DNA of 64,000 nt from Acinetobacter kyonggiensis (GTDB lineage: Bacteria; Pseudomonadota; Gammaproteobacteria; Pseudomonadales; Moraxellaceae), in assembly GCF_900107285.1 (NCBI RefSeq), contig NZ_FNPK01000002.1, forward strand, positions 1 to 64,000, read 5' to 3'. Made by a program: the position numbers and the translations under genes. Of the stretch, positions 44,511 through 54,711 are shown one piece after another (position 1 is the stretch's first letter; each line of letters begins with the position of its first letter). The notes beneath the pieces are model-generated. The model was not told where the DNA came from. It saw only the letters and a list, made by a program, of their open reading frames with translations, and did no database searches.

Positions 44511-45926
44511 TTACAAGCTGTAGTACATATCAAATTCGACTGGGTGAGTTGTCGTATTCAAACGACGAACTTCTTCAGTTTTAACTTCGATATACGCATT
44601 AAGCATATCTTTAGTGAACACGCCACCTTTTAATAGGTAGTCATGGTCAGCTTCAAGTGCTTCAAGTGCCATATCTAAGCTGTGTGCAACTGTAGGGATT
44701 TTCGCTTCTTCTTCAGGAGGAAGATCATACAAGTTTTTGTCAGCAGCTTCACCCGGATGGATTTTATTTTGAATGCCATCTAGACCAGCCATCAACAATG
44801 CCGCAAAACCTAAGTACGGGTTCATCATTGGATCTGGGAAACGCGCCTCAATACGTTTGCCTTTAGGGCTAGAAACGTAAGGAATACGAATAGACGCTGA
44901 ACGGTTACGAGCCGAATATGCAAGCATAATTGGCGCTTCGTAATGTGGCACTAAACGCTTGTACGAGTTAGTAGATGGGTTGGTAATTGCATTTAACGAA
45001 CGAGCATGCTTAATCACACCACCAATGAAGTACAACGCCATTTCTGAAAGGCCTGCATATTCATCACCAGCAAACAAGTTCTTGCCATCTTTAGAGATCG
45101 ACATATGAACATGCATACCAGAACCATTATCACCAACCATTGGTTTAGGCATAAACGTAGCAGTTTTAGCATATTGATGCGCAACGTTCCAAACAGCATA
45201 TTTAAACTGTTGTACTTCGTCAGCTTTACGAACCATCGTGTTGAAGCTCACACCAATTTCTAATTGGCAAGATGCAACTTCATGGTGATGTACTTCTACA
45301 CGACCAGGGCCCATGATGTCTTCGATTTTTGCACACATTTCTGCACGCATATCATGTGAAGAATCTACTGGTGGAACTGGGAAGTAACCGCCTTTAACAC
45401 GTGGACGGTGACCAGAGTTACCGCCTTCGTAGTCTTTGTTTGTTGACCAAGCAGCTTCTTCTGCGATTAATGTATGGCGCGCGCCAGACATATCGATTTC
45501 CCATTTAACTTCGTCAAATACGAAGAATTCTGGTTCAGGACCGAAGAATGCAGTATCACCAATACCTGTTGATTTTAAGTATTCTTCTGCACGGCGAGCG
45601 ATTGAGCGTGGATCACGTTCATAACCTTGACCAGTAGATGGCTCGATTACATCACAAGTTACAACAACTGTCGCTTCAGCAAAGAACGGGTCAAGGAAAC
45701 ATGTTTCAGCATCTGGACGTAAAATCATGTCCGAAGCTTCAATGCCTTTCCAACCTGTAATTGAAGAACCGTCAAACATTTTACCGTCTTCAAATGTATC
45801 TTCGTCAATCGTATCTGCTGGGTAAGTTACGTGCTGCTCTTTACCCTTAGTATCAGTAAAGCGAAAATCGACCCATTTTGCGCCACTTTCTTGGATGAGT
45901 TGAAGGACCTTGTTCGCCATGCTCAT
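44511..45926 (-). CDS. glnA: Glutamine synthetase, type I
   Basis: ATP-dependent synthesis of glutamine from glutamate and ammonia. 471 residues. Family signatures include [31 protein letters not shown] and [17 protein letters not shown]. The adenylylation-site segment [11 protein letters not shown] is present, so it is the GlnE-controlled (GSI-beta) form. Start ATG at 45926 (MSMANK) is used; ATG six bases later is an alternative. Upstream lies a sigma-54 promoter and NtrC-like sites, fitting nitrogen control. glnL and glnG are not adjacent. Confidence 0.98.
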   Translation of the reverse strand: MSMANKVLQLIQESGAKWVDFRFTDTKGKEQHVTYPADTIDEDTFEDGKMFDGSSITGWKGIEASDMILRPDAETCFLDPFFAEATVVVTCDVIEPSTGQGYERDPRSIARRAEEYLKSTGIGDTAFFGPEPEFFVFDEVKWEIDMSGARHTLIAEEAAWSTNKDYEGGNSGHRPRVKGGYFPVPPVDSSHDMRAEMCAKIEDIMGPGRVEVHHHEVASCQLEIGVSFNTMVRKADEVQQFKYAVWNVAHQYAKTATFMPKPMVGDNGSGMHVHMSISKDGKNLFAGDEYAGLSEMALYFIGGVIKHARSLNAITNPSTNSYKRLVPHYEAPIMLAYSARNRSASIRIPYVSSPKGKRIEARFPDPMMNPYLGFAALLMAGLDGIQNKIHPGEAADKNLYDLPPEEEAKIPTVAHSLDMALEALEADHDYLLKGGVFTKDMLNAYIEVKTEEVRRLNTTTHPVEFDMYYSL

Positions 45927-45985
45927 TTTGCTCCGATGATTTTTTGTTGCACCTGCTAAGTGCGTGTTAGTAGTTGGTATCTATT

Positions 45986-46003
45986 AAGCAATTCTCATAC
46001 CAA
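45986..46003 (-). promoter_or_regulatory. Sigma-54 promoter of glnA
   Basis: On the minus strand TTGGTATGAGAATTGCTT keeps the GG and GC dinucleotides with exactly ten bases between them, as required for -24/-12 elements. Transcription would start near 45976, about 50 bases before glnA. Confidence 0.7.
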
Positions 46004-46097
46004 CTTTTAAAAACAAAGATAAAATATTGAATTCTTTATCAGAATAGAAGATTTAACCACTTTGATTTGAAGCTATTATACTGTGTGAAAATGTAAA

Positions 46098-46114
46098 TGC
46101 ACCATATTCAAACA
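46098..46114. promoter_or_regulatory. Weak NtrC-like site
   Basis: TGCACCATATTCAAACA has one good half-site (TGCACCA) of the NtrC consensus TGCACCAN3TGGTGCA. It lies about 120 bases upstream of the predicted start of transcription. Confidence 0.4.
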
Positions 46115-46150
46115 CTCTTCATTACTTTTGATTAAAAAGTTTCTTTCATT

Positions 46151-46167
46151 GTATCAAAATGGTGCAG
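46151..46167. promoter_or_regulatory. NtrC-like enhancer site
   Basis: TGTATCAAAATGGTGCA keeps the right half TGGTGCA in full and TG-x3-CA in the left half. It lies about 175 bases upstream of the start of transcription, normal for an enhancer. Confidence 0.5.
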
Positions 46168-46890
46168 ATTTATTTTTAAACCGTGTAAAAGATCCTTTTT
46201 TCGAGCTATTTAACTTTAAAGTAGCCTCTTTATTTCAAAATCAATCTTTAAAATTTATTTTTATGCCATGTTGATGATTTAATTGCTGAATATTTCAGCC
46301 ATTCAATATAAATTAATAAAAATAAATTTACTTTAATCAAATTATTAGCGGGTTATTGTGGTGCTATTTTATGCTTTTACATTAAATATGCAAATATTTC
46401 ACTCGACCAAATAATTCAAACTCTATGCGCTATTTTGGTGACAAGAGTTCCAACCCTCATTCCATCTGATAAATGTACACTGATAAAGCCAATCTTCAAC
46501 CATTTAAATTTCAATATAAACCTTACTTATAGTAAGTCTATTACTTAAAATTAAAAATATTTTATTCTAAACTGCCTTTTAAACCTGAATAAAACCCTTA
46601 TATTATTTAAGCTTATTTTAGGTTTTAGCAATCTAAATGATTAAAATTGATGCAGCATAACATGCAAATAAATTAGCTTATTCCTCTGCTGAGATCCCTC
46701 TAAAATCATTATCATAGAAATAGTTCAGCCGAAAATGCTTATTTTTTGCTATGATTATTCACACTCCATTTTTTTACTTATTTTAAAGCCCCTCATTTAT
46801 ATCAGGTCAGCTCTTAAAAAATAAGCACAATGTGAGTATTCTTGGACTATTCGAGCACATACACGTGCGTAAATTTCAACAGGTTAGCTC
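46168..46890. other. AT-rich region between glnA and trpG
   Basis: No gene is recognised. A further NtrC-like sequence TGCGCTATTTTGGTGAC (46426-46442) and a small hairpin GCTGAA-TAT-TTCAGC near 46286-46300 were noted. The trpG promoter should lie in the last 200 bases. Confidence 0.45.
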
Positions 46891-47475
46891 ATGCTTTTAA
46901 TGATCGACAACTATGACTCTTTTACCTACAACATCGTGCAATATTTTGGCGAGTTAAATCAGGAAGTAAAAGTCGTCCGTAATGATGCCGTGACCTTGGA
47001 AGATATTGAGCGATGGCAACCAAAGTACCTCGTGATTGGTCCTGGTCCATGTTCCCCTTCTGAAGCGGGTATTTCTATTCCTGCTATTCAGCATTTTGCA
47101 GGGAAAATTCCATTACTGGGTGTGTGTTTAGGCCATCAAGCGATTGGTCAAGCCTTTGGCGGTGAAATTGTTCGCGCCAAAACCGTCATGCATGGTCGCT
47201 TGTCTGACATGTATCACAGTAACAAAGGTATTTTTAGCAATCTGCCTTCTCCATTCTCTGCAACACGTTATCACTCATTAGTGATTGATCAAGCGACTTT
47301 GCCAGAATGTTTAGAAGTCACCTGCTGGACCAATGAAGCCAATGGTACGATGGAAGAAATCATGGGTGTAAAACATAAGACATTGCCTGTAGAAGGCGTG
47401 CAGTTTCATCCTGAATCAATTTTGAGCCAGCATGGTCATCAAATCTTCCAAAACTTCTTAGAAATTTATGCATAG
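46891..47475 (+). CDS. trpG: Anthranilate synthase component II (glutamine amidotransferase)
   Basis: 194 residues. Supplies ammonia from glutamine for anthranilate synthesis. The class-I triad is Cys79 (GVCLGHQ), His173 and Glu175 (FHPES). In Acinetobacter the trpG product is known to serve both anthranilate and p-aminobenzoate synthesis, with trpE located elsewhere; that fits the absence of trpE and pabB here. Its stop overlaps the region of the trpD start. Confidence 0.96.
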   Translation: MLLMIDNYDSFTYNIVQYFGELNQEVKVVRNDAVTLEDIERWQPKYLVIGPGPCSPSEAGISIPAIQHFAGKIPLLGVCLGHQAIGQAFGGEIVRAKTVMHGRLSDMYHSNKGIFSNLPSPFSATRYHSLVIDQATLPECLEVTCWTNEANGTMEEIMGVKHKTLPVEGVQFHPESILSQHGHQIFQNFLEIYA

Positions 47476-47483
47476 TGAACACA

Positions 47484-48530
47484 ATGAATATTCAACAAGC
47501 TTTAAATAATATTACCAAGCAAATTCACCTGAGTCAGCCACAAATGGAAGATGTGATGCGAGCAATCATGTCTGGTGAAGCTACTGATGCACAAATTGGC
47601 GCACTGATGATGGGCTTACGTCTTAAAGGCGAAAGTATTGATGAAATTACCGCTGCTGCACGTATTATGCGTGAATTTGCCATTAAAATTGATGTCAGCG
47701 ATATTCCATATTTAGTCGATATTGTGGGTACAGGTGGCGATGGTCAAAACCTATTTAATGTCTCAACAGCATCTAGTTTTGTGATTGCAGCGGCTGGTGC
47801 AACCATTGCCAAGCATGGTAATCGCGGTGTATCGACTAAATCAGGTTCATCTGACCTATTAGAAAAGGCAGGTATTAATCTTGATTTAAATATGCAGCAA
47901 ACTGAGCGCTGTATCCGTGAAATGGGGGTTGGTTTCTTATTTGCACCGAACCATCATAAAGCCATGAAATATGCCGTTGGCCCTCGTCGTGAATTAGGCA
48001 TTCGCAGTATTTTCAATTTACTTGGCCCGCTTACGAATCCGGCTGGAGTAAAACGCTTTGTGATTGGTGTGTTCTCGAATGAACTTTGTCGCCCGATTGC
48101 TGAAGTCATGAAACAACTCGGTGCTGAACATGTCATGGTAGTTCATTCTAAAGATGGACTAGATGAAATCAGTCTTGCATCGCCAACCTATGTTGCCGAA
48201 CTTAAAAATGGTGAAATCACGGAATGGATGATTACACCAGAAGAAGTTGATATTGAATCCCAAACATTAACCGGTTTAATTGTCGATGGCTCTGCTGAAA
48301 GCTTAGCTTTAATTAAAGATGCTTTAGGTAAAAAGAAATCAGCCCTTGGTGAGAAAGCAGCAAATATGCTGGCGCTCAATGCTGGTGCAGGGATCTACGT
48401 TTCTGGTCTAACCAATGACTATAAACAGGGTGTTGCTTTAGCCCATGATATTATTTATGGCGGACAAGCTTTAGAAAAAATGAGCGTTTTGTCTGAATTC
48501 ACCAAAACACTCAAAGAATATGAAGCTTAA
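47484..48530 (+). CDS. trpD: Anthranilate phosphoribosyltransferase
   Basis: Transfers phosphoribosyl to anthranilate. 348 residues from ATG at 47484 ([10 protein letters not shown]); a GTG at 47475 that overlaps the trpG stop (TAGTG) is possible and would suggest coupling. GTGGDG (PRPP binding), [18 protein letters not shown] and [10 protein letters not shown] are conserved. Second gene of trpGDC. Confidence 0.96.
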   Translation: MNIQQALNNITKQIHLSQPQMEDVMRAIMSGEATDAQIGALMMGLRLKGESIDEITAAARIMREFAIKIDVSDIPYLVDIVGTGGDGQNLFNVSTASSFVIAAAGATIAKHGNRGVSTKSGSSDLLEKAGINLDLNMQQTERCIREMGVGFLFAPNHHKAMKYAVGPRRELGIRSIFNLLGPLTNPAGVKRFVIGVFSNELCRPIAEVMKQLGAEHVMVVHSKDGLDEISLASPTYVAELKNGEITEWMITPEEVDIESQTLTGLIVDGSAESLALIKDALGKKKSALGEKAANMLALNAGAGIYVSGLTNDYKQGVALAHDIIYGGQALEKMSVLSEFTKTLKEYEA

Positions 48531-48551
48531 ACAGATACAGGAATAACAATC

Positions 48552-49358
48552 ATGGTAGATATCGCAAATACAATTTTAGGTAAAATTGTTGACCGTAAAT
48601 ACGAAGAGTTTGCTGCACGTTTAAAACAACGTAGCTTAAAAGATGTCGAAGAGCTGGCAAAGGCTGCGACACCTGTACGTAGTTTTGCCGATGCTTTAAA
48701 TGCTAAACGCCCAGGGGTGATTGCAGAAATTAAAAAAGCATCACCGTCTAAAGGCATTATTCGTGAAAACTTTAATCCTGCTGAAATTGCTCAGCAATAT
48801 GAACAAGCAGGTGCAGCCTGTTTATCTGTTCTGACGGATGTGGATTTTTTCCAAGGTGCCGATGAAAACGTTGCGATTGCCCGTCAACATTGTGCCCTTC
48901 CTGCACTGCGTAAAGACTTCTTAATTGATCCTTATGGTGTGATTGAAGCACGTGCATTGCATGCAGACTGTGTGCTTTTAATTGTAGCCAGCCTTTCGGA
49001 TCAGCAACTTGAAGAAATGTCGAAAACGGCTTTTGAACACAATTTAGATGTACTGGTTGAAGTACATGATGAAGCTGAACTTGAACGTGCGATGAAACTT
49101 TCAGAGCGTTGTTTATTGGGTGTGAATAATCGTAATTTAAAAACGTTTGAAGTCGATCTAAATATATCGCTACGTTTGAAAAAATTACTAGAGCCTTCAC
49201 GTCTTTTAGTGACTGAAAGTGGTATTGCAACACCAGAAGATGTTCGCATGATGCAGGAAAATGATATTCATGCTTTCCTTGTTGGTGAAAGCTTCATGAA
49301 ACAACCCCGTCCAGATCATGCATTTACTGCATTATTTGGTCAGCCACAAACCGTATAA
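48552..49358 (+). CDS. trpC: Indole-3-glycerol phosphate synthase
   Basis: 268 residues, monofunctional (no TrpF fusion). A TIM barrel with IAEIKKASPSKGIIRENFNP, LSVLTDVDFFQG, LRKDFLIDPYG and LLGVNNRNLKTFEVD. It converts carboxyphenylamino-deoxyribulose phosphate to indole glycerol phosphate. It follows trpD by 21 bases and is followed 14 bases later by the Smr gene, which may share the transcript. Confidence 0.97.
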   Translation: MVDIANTILGKIVDRKYEEFAARLKQRSLKDVEELAKAATPVRSFADALNAKRPGVIAEIKKASPSKGIIRENFNPAEIAQQYEQAGAACLSVLTDVDFFQGADENVAIARQHCALPALRKDFLIDPYGVIEARALHADCVLLIVASLSDQQLEEMSKTAFEHNLDVLVEVHDEAELERAMKLSERCLLGVNNRNLKTFEVDLNISLRLKKLLEPSRLLVTESGIATPEDVRMMQENDIHAFLVGESFMKQPRPDHAFTALFGQPQTV

Positions 49359-49372
49359 AAGTTATAGATGTT

Positions 49373-50059
49373 ATGAGTAAACATGATTCTTCGCTTTCTA
49401 AAGATCAGTTTAATCTACTGAAAGCCTTTAAAAAACAAATTACCCATCCTCATTCAAGTGCGATTGCAAAGCAAGCTGAAGTGAAAGCTCCAGTTGTACA
49501 AGAAGAATTGGATGATTTCGATTTGTTCCAAAAGTCGATGCAAGGTGTCCAGAAAATGGATAGCAGTAATATTGCACCGATTGAAAAGAACAAAAAGAAA
49601 AAGCTCGATAGCCAAACTTTGGCAAAGCGTGCGGCTGCCACTGGCCCGATGGAAATGGACAATGCAGAGCTTTCAGATACGCAAGCCATGCTCAATCCCG
49701 TTGCCAGTCAAGCCACCCTAAACTATCGCATTGCGACTTTGCAGCATAAGGTTTTTGAAGACTTAAAAGCAGGTAATTTACGTTGGTTTGAAGCGGTTGA
49801 CCTGCATGGTTGTACCGTTGAAGATGCGCGTTTTGCCGTATTACAGATCATTCAAATGGCAAAAGATGAAAATCAAAATGTCATTAAAATTGTACATGGC
49901 AAAGGGCCTGAAGCCATTTTGAAAACCTATGTCAACAGCTGGCTGCGTCAACATCGTGATGTTTTAGCTTTTGTCAGTGCGCCAGAGAAACAAGGTGGTA
50001 CAGGTGCTGTTTTAGTTTTACTCAAACGCAGCGAAAAAAACCCTAAATTTAAACAGTAA
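49373..50059 (+). CDS. Smr-domain protein
   Basis: 228 residues. The first 120 are charged and probably flexible (segment KNKKKKLDSQTLAKRAA). The C-terminal Smr domain (about 135-220) is marked by VDLHGCTVEDARFAVL, IKIVHGKG and GTGAVLVLL. Bacterial stand-alone Smr proteins such as E. coli SmrA/SmrB are nucleases; SmrB cuts mRNA at collided ribosomes. The close fit to trpC suggests shared transcription, not shared function. Confidence 0.9.
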   Translation: MSKHDSSLSKDQFNLLKAFKKQITHPHSSAIAKQAEVKAPVVQEELDDFDLFQKSMQGVQKMDSSNIAPIEKNKKKKLDSQTLAKRAAATGPMEMDNAELSDTQAMLNPVASQATLNYRIATLQHKVFEDLKAGNLRWFEAVDLHGCTVEDARFAVLQIIQMAKDENQNVIKIVHGKGPEAILKTYVNSWLRQHRDVLAFVSAPEKQGGTGAVLVLLKRSEKNPKFKQ

Positions 50060-50081
50060 TCGGAATTTTTCCCGAAAACAG

Positions 50082-50111
50082 GGCATTGTAACGGTTTTCT
50101 GCTACAATGCC
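50082..50111. repeat. Inverted repeat upstream of folE
   Basis: GGCATTGTA (50082-50090) and TACAATGCC (50103-50111) form a perfect 9-bp stem with a 12-base loop. It includes the -10-like TACAAT. It could be a terminator of the Smr gene without a T run or part of the folE control region. Confidence 0.5.
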
Positions 50112-50147
50112 GTCCTTGTTCAATATCAGTGTAAGTGAACACGTCTT

Positions 50148-50702
50148 ATGTCTATGCAGCAATCCTACGCCAATATTTTAACTGCCGTTGGTGAAGATCT
50201 TAATCGTCCAGGTCTGAAAGACACACCTATGCGTGCTGCTAAAGCTTTTTCGTATTTAACGTCTGGTTATAGCAAAACTCTAGAAGAAGTGACCAATAAT
50301 GCGGTCTTCCCTTCCGATAACCATGAAATGGTGTTAGTGAAAAACATTGAGTTTTATTCACTTTGTGAACACCATTTACTGCCATTTTATGGCCGTGTGC
50401 ATATTGCTTATTTACCAGAAGGTAATGTTTTAGGCTTGTCTAAATTTGCCCGTATTACCGAAATGTTTGCCCGTCGTTTGCAAATTCAGGAACAGTTAAC
50501 GCAGCAAATTGCTGAAGCTGTGGCTGAAGTAACCAAAGCGCGTGGAGTCGCAGTCGTGATTGATTCTGCACATATGTGTATGATGATGCGCGGTGTCGGT
50601 AAACAAGAATCTACAACACGTACTGTTTCTTTTGTTGGTGACTTTAAAACCAACAAAGAAGAGCGTCGTGAATTCTTAAGTGCAGTGCCTGAAAATTATT
50701 GA
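50148..50702 (+). CDS. folE: GTP cyclohydrolase I
   Basis: First step of folate/pterin synthesis. 184 residues. The zinc ligands lie in [12 protein letters not shown] (Cys, His) and [10 protein letters not shown] (Cys), and the QESTTRT and GxxxxxKxARI blocks are present. No fusion. It is followed by a hairpin terminator. Confidence 0.96.
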   Translation: MSMQQSYANILTAVGEDLNRPGLKDTPMRAAKAFSYLTSGYSKTLEEVTNNAVFPSDNHEMVLVKNIEFYSLCEHHLLPFYGRVHIAYLPEGNVLGLSKFARITEMFARRLQIQEQLTQQIAEAVAEVTKARGVAVVIDSAHMCMMMRGVGKQESTTRTVSFVGDFKTNKEERREFLSAVPENY

Positions 50703-50713
50703 TCGCAATACAT

Positions 50714-50742
50714 AACCAAGCTTCGCCCAAGCTTGGTTATTC
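50714..50742 (+). terminator. Terminator of folE
   Basis: Stem AACCAAGCTT-CGCCC-AAGCTTGGTT; the following T content is low. Confidence 0.65.
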
Positions 50743-50866
50743 TCACGCCATATTCTTGATAAATATATTCACTTTGCCCCCATTTCAACTTTCATCATCA
50801 TTTATTGTATATATAGATTTTCTATTATAATAAAACTCAAATTTAAGCATCTGTACCACCACATTT

Positions 50867-51244
50867 ATGTCATCTATTCCAGTATCCCAAGCAATCTTGC
50901 TGTCTAGCTCAGATTTAACACAATACGAAGTCACTCTAGATTACCCTCGCCCTGATCGTTTAGTCACAGGAAATCCCGAGCGTTTGACCTATAGTCAGTA
51001 TGAACATCCTCATATGAGTTGTGGAATTTGGCACTGTCAGGTAGGTGCATGGAATATTCAATTTGCTGAAAATAAACAGGAATTTTTTCAAGTAATTGAA
51101 GGTATTGTGCGTATACATGATGCAAAAACGAGTTCATTCATTGAAGTCGTTGCGGGAAATGCAGGCATTATTCCACCTGCATTTGTAGGGACATTTGAAG
51201 TGATTGAAGCCGTGAAAAAATATTATGTGATTGTTGAAGTTTGA
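50867..51244 (+). CDS. Small cupin-domain protein
   Basis: 125 residues, a single cupin of the ureidoglycine-aminohydrolase-like (DUF861) type. The core is GIWHCQVGAWNIQFAENKQEFFQVIEG and ends with AGIIPPAFVGTFEVIEAVKKYYVI. The first cupin motif lacks the usual two His, so metal binding is doubtful. No ribosome site is obvious. It may bind a small ligand; function unknown. Confidence 0.82.
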   Translation: MSSIPVSQAILLSSSDLTQYEVTLDYPRPDRLVTGNPERLTYSQYEHPHMSCGIWHCQVGAWNIQFAENKQEFFQVIEGIVRIHDAKTSSFIEVVAGNAGIIPPAFVGTFEVIEAVKKYYVIVEV

Positions 51245-51287
51245 TCAGTAAAACTTGTTTTGGTTGGGTACATTAGGCTGATCAAGC

Positions 51288-53174
51288 CTAAAAAAATCGC
51301 ATATAACCCAAACTGGCTTTATTCCAATCCTTGCCATCTTGTTGCTGATATTGCCAACCGATGCGCAAGGTATTTTGATTGTTGAGTATATATTGAAATT
51401 GTGTATTCAACTTTAATTGCCATTGGTGTGAGTCTTGCCAATACGGTAATTCAACTTGCAACAAACTATTGATTTTATCCGTCCAAATATTTTGGCAACC
51501 TAGAGTTGGCCCTATACCCACACGCCAACCTTGCTCTAATGCCTTGCCTGCCTGAATGTGATTTTGCACTTGGGCATAACATAAATGTTTACGCTCTTTG
51601 TCTGCATAGCTATAACCCATTTGAACCTTTAAATTGCTCACCCCATGTTGTTCATATTCGCTAAACTCACCTGCTTTATTCAGTGCTTCTTGCTGCCAGC
51701 CCAAATTAAAACCCCAAGTCAGTGGCATTTTAAATGACGTAATCGGGTTATAAGAATTCACTGACAGAAAGTCAAAATGCTCCAACTTCAATTCATCATT
51801 ACGATATTGAATAGAACCATCCCAGAACAATAACTGCGTACCCACGCGAAAGCCCGCTTGCGGATCAAGCAAATCGTGATAGGCTTGACGGTGCCCAATC
51901 TCGATGAATTTATCACCTTGAATCTCACCAACATTGACTGAAAAATTACGCGCATCATGTGCCTGTGTCGGATCATCTTTAGGTCGTTTAGGTTGTTGGC
52001 GTTGTTTTTCTAAATCAATTTGACTACGTAAACTCAATAACTGGCGCAATCGCGGCTGGGCAAAACTCGGCTCCACTTTGCGCCCTGTAAATTGCAAATA
52101 TAAGTCGTCATAAGCCATTTCTAGAATTCTAGCTTGTTCTAAAGCTGGATATTTTTCCAAAACCACGGGCATATCTTTCGTTTCAGAAAAAGCAACTTCA
52201 TGTGCTGCTTGAGCAAGAATATGACCATGCTGTTTCGCTTGCGCCAATAACTGTGTTTCTAAAGCAGGACGATAAACAATCTCTTTGACCAAAGCTTGCT
52301 GTTCAATGGCTTTAATGGTTTCAATGGGTATTGCCACCACATTAAAATGTTCAGATAAATTAAGCTCTGGACGAACCAAATCAATTAAACCCAATAAACG
52401 ATAAGCACAATTATCACTGACGAAATAATAGGGAAAACTGACATGTTTCATTTCCCAAATATGTTCAACTAAAAATTGAGTTTCTTTCGGGCTTAAATTT
52501 AATTCATACTCCCATAAATCACGGCTTTCCAAATCACCATATTCTTTTACTTTACGATAATACGGCATTAAGGAATATTCACCAGGATACTGCCCCGTTA
52601 AACCTTTCCATGCAAAAGACCAGCCTTCGCTATCTGTCACTGTTGCTGCATAATTCACAGCATAAGAGACTAAATTGAGTTGTTTTTGATCTTTAGGATC
52701 TAAACGCAATAAGGTGTGTCCAAACATGGAACTAGGATTACCCATAAAATCGGTTGCATAGATGAGCGTGGCTTTATAAGGTTTAATTTGCCCCATCCAA
52801 TCATCTAATTCTGGACACACAACTGTAGGTAAGTCTTGTTGTTGAATATGAAGCTGTTGCATTAACCAATGACTACGTGCAGGAAAGCGACAACGTACCG
52901 ATTGATTGGCTTCAGCGGGTTGAAATAGGGCTTGAATATTGGCCTGTAACTCTTGCTTGAGCTGTGTTTGACCTTCAGGTGCCAGAAAATACCCTGAATA
53001 ACCCACGTCGCTTTGACCTTTTTCATTGACATACATCAGCCTTTGCCAAGTGATGTTCTGCTGTAATTTTTGCTGTTCTGCTTGATCTAAATAAGGTTGA
53101 ACGATTTGAGAGGTCGTTGCTGAATAAGCAACCGTTGAAGAAACTAAAGTAAACAATAACGCGATGGATTTCAT
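51288..53174 (-). CDS. DUF4105 (Lnb N-terminal) protein with C-terminal outer-membrane barrel
   Basis: 628 residues with a signal peptide (MKSIALLFTLVSSTVAYSA). The Lnb/DUF4105 domain is clear: LIYATDFMGNPSSMFGHTLLRL, YAVNYAATVTDSEGW and FPYYFVSDNCAYRLLGLI, including the His and Cys positions expected for a papain-like or NlpC/P60-like fold. The last 230 residues are beta-rich with aromatic strands and end in GYMRFF, with a terminal Phe as in BAM-inserted barrels. It is probably an outer-membrane hydrolase facing the periplasm; the substrate is unknown. The DUF3015 gene precedes it by 78 bases. Confidence 0.87.
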   Translation of the reverse strand: MKSIALLFTLVSSTVAYSATTSQIVQPYLDQAEQQKLQQNITWQRLMYVNEKGQSDVGYSGYFLAPEGQTQLKQELQANIQALFQPAEANQSVRCRFPARSHWLMQQLHIQQQDLPTVVCPELDDWMGQIKPYKATLIYATDFMGNPSSMFGHTLLRLDPKDQKQLNLVSYAVNYAATVTDSEGWSFAWKGLTGQYPGEYSLMPYYRKVKEYGDLESRDLWEYELNLSPKETQFLVEHIWEMKHVSFPYYFVSDNCAYRLLGLIDLVRPELNLSEHFNVVAIPIETIKAIEQQALVKEIVYRPALETQLLAQAKQHGHILAQAAHEVAFSETKDMPVVLEKYPALEQARILEMAYDDLYLQFTGRKVEPSFAQPRLRQLLSLRSQIDLEKQRQQPKRPKDDPTQAHDARNFSVNVGEIQGDKFIEIGHRQAYHDLLDPQAGFRVGTQLLFWDGSIQYRNDELKLEHFDFLSVNSYNPITSFKMPLTWGFNLGWQQEALNKAGEFSEYEQHGVSNLKVQMGYSYADKERKHLCYAQVQNHIQAGKALEQGWRVGIGPTLGCQNIWTDKINSLLQVELPYWQDSHQWQLKLNTQFQYILNNQNTLRIGWQYQQQDGKDWNKASLGYMRFF

Positions 53175-53211
53175 TCAAATCTTTTATTTATGATTTATTT
53201 AAAGTTAAGAA

Positions 53212-53239
53212 GAAAAACCCCATCTAAGTGACAGGGTTT
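53212..53239 (-). terminator. Weak terminator between DUF3015 and DUF4105 genes
   Basis: AAACCC/GGGTTT stem with a 14-base loop and a T-rich minus-strand tail. Read-through into the downstream gene is plausible. Confidence 0.45.
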
Positions 53240-53252
53240 AAATATTCAACAA

Positions 53253-53723
53253 TTATACGTAGGCTTTAAGCACGTCGTCTTTTGCCATTACCGCTTGTAA
53301 AGCAGCCAAAACTTGTAAAGAGTCCTGATTGTTGGCTGAATAAATTTCAGAGAAGTTTTGTTTAGATACAGCAAAGAAACGTGATTTGTCTTGTGATTGA
53401 ATGTTAAGAAGTTCAGCCAATACATTTAAGCTTTCGCCCTGACCTACGGCCATGTCACGCGCTAAAGATTCAGCATTTTCATTGGTAAACGTCACCGCTT
53501 GTGCAGTTACTGTACCTGTACCACTACAGCCGAGCGTACCAAAAGTGATACCGAATAATTGGTTTGCAAATAAACCATTTGTCGTTGCAGCCAGAATTTT
53601 AGGTACTTTACCAGATTGACCTGCCCAAACTTGTGAACCAATACCACAACCCACATCTTTATCTGCAAATGCAGCGCTGGAACCGAGTGCGACAACTGCA
53701 ACTAAAGCTAATTTTTTCAACAT
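53253..53723 (-). CDS. DUF3015 family periplasmic protein
   Basis: 156 residues from ATG at 53723, with GGAGA eight bases upstream; the frame is open to 53831 but that extension has no support. The signal peptide ends in AAFA. DUF3015 features follow: DVGCGIGSQVWAGQSG, ATTNGLFANQLFGITFGTLGCSG and a helical C-terminal half. Function is unknown; the gene is often seen near DUF4105 proteins, as here. Confidence 0.87.
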   Translation of the reverse strand: MLKKLALVAVVALGSSAAFADKDVGCGIGSQVWAGQSGKVPKILAATTNGLFANQLFGITFGTLGCSGTGTVTAQAVTFTNENAESLARDMAVGQGESLNVLAELLNIQSQDKSRFFAVSKQNFSEIYSANNQDSLQVLAALQAVMAKDDVLKAYV

Positions 53724-53865
53724 GGTTATTTCTCCAGAAATTATTATCCGAGTATTTTTAATTATTTCTAATTGCGTAATTTTTATTACACCTTTGTAAG
53801 ATAGCCATATCTTTCTCATAACGCAAAACAATTTATACTAAAGTTAATGATTGCTTATTAACCAC

Positions 53866-54675
53866 TTAAAATTCATCATTTTTTAACTTCCATACCCCTT
53901 CTGCACTACGCTGACCTAATATCTTTAACACTAAAACCAGACTTAAAAGCAACAATAAATACCATGAACCTAACTTACCCCAACCCACCATATGCCATGC
54001 ATCGACCTGACTCGGATACAACCAAATTTTATAAAAAGTACTGATATTTTCAGCAATCCAAATAATAAAAGCCAAAATTGCCAGTACAGGTAACATTGGC
54101 AGTGCTATCTGATGCTGTTGTAATTGAAAGTGAATTTTGGTTTTCCAAAAAATAATGATGCTCCATGTGAACAGCAACAATCGGATATCAGCAACAAAAA
54201 ACTTACTCATAAAATTAATATAAGAAAGCACCGCCAAGCAGATCATATTGAAAAAACTCGGAAGCTTTTCAAATGACACCTGATATAACCGTAATGAACG
54301 CGCAAAAAAACTACCCACTGCCGAATACATAAATCCTGCAAATAATGGAACAGTCAAAATTTTAAAGATGGCTGGTTGTGGATACTGCCATGAAGCAATT
54401 TGTGGGTGGGTCAAAAAAATTTCCATGACCATGGCCATAATATGAAACAAAGCAATCACTTTCGCTTCTGCCCAAGACTCTAACTTCAAATACAATAAGC
54501 AAACTTGAATCATTAAGGCATAGAACAATAAGTAGTCATAGCGAAAAAAACCATAAAACTCTTGGCTGCCCATAGATGCAGTAAATGCAAATGCAACAAG
54601 AAGCAAAATCCCAAATAAGGCAGCCGAAGCTGCCTTAAATGAGAACTCAAAACATGATTTAAACAGACTGATCAA
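53866..54675 (-). CDS. DUF817 family membrane protein
   Basis: 269 residues with about eight helices. Conserved DUF817 blocks include MGSQEFYGFFRYDYLLFYAL, HPQIASWQYPQPAIFKI and VPLFAGFMYSAVGSF. Function unknown. It begins 36 bases after hemE on the same strand, so it is probably co-transcribed with it. Confidence 0.87.
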   Translation of the reverse strand: MISLFKSCFEFSFKAASAALFGILLLVAFAFTASMGSQEFYGFFRYDYLLFYALMIQVCLLYLKLESWAEAKVIALFHIMAMVMEIFLTHPQIASWQYPQPAIFKILTVPLFAGFMYSAVGSFFARSLRLYQVSFEKLPSFFNMICLAVLSYINFMSKFFVADIRLLLFTWSIIIFWKTKIHFQLQQHQIALPMLPVLAILAFIIWIAENISTFYKIWLYPSQVDAWHMVGWGKLGSWYLLLLLSLVLVLKILGQRSAEGVWKLKNDEF

Positions 54676-54711
54676 GGGTGAATCCTAAAAAATGAGTTGA
54701 CTCATATATCA

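Noticed and set aside
51270..51292. Hairpin TTAGGCT-GATCA-AGCCTAA as a terminator of the DUF4105 gene
   Set aside because: On the minus strand the T run comes before the stem, not after it, and on the plus strand the stem is followed by A. It does not have terminator layout for either gene.
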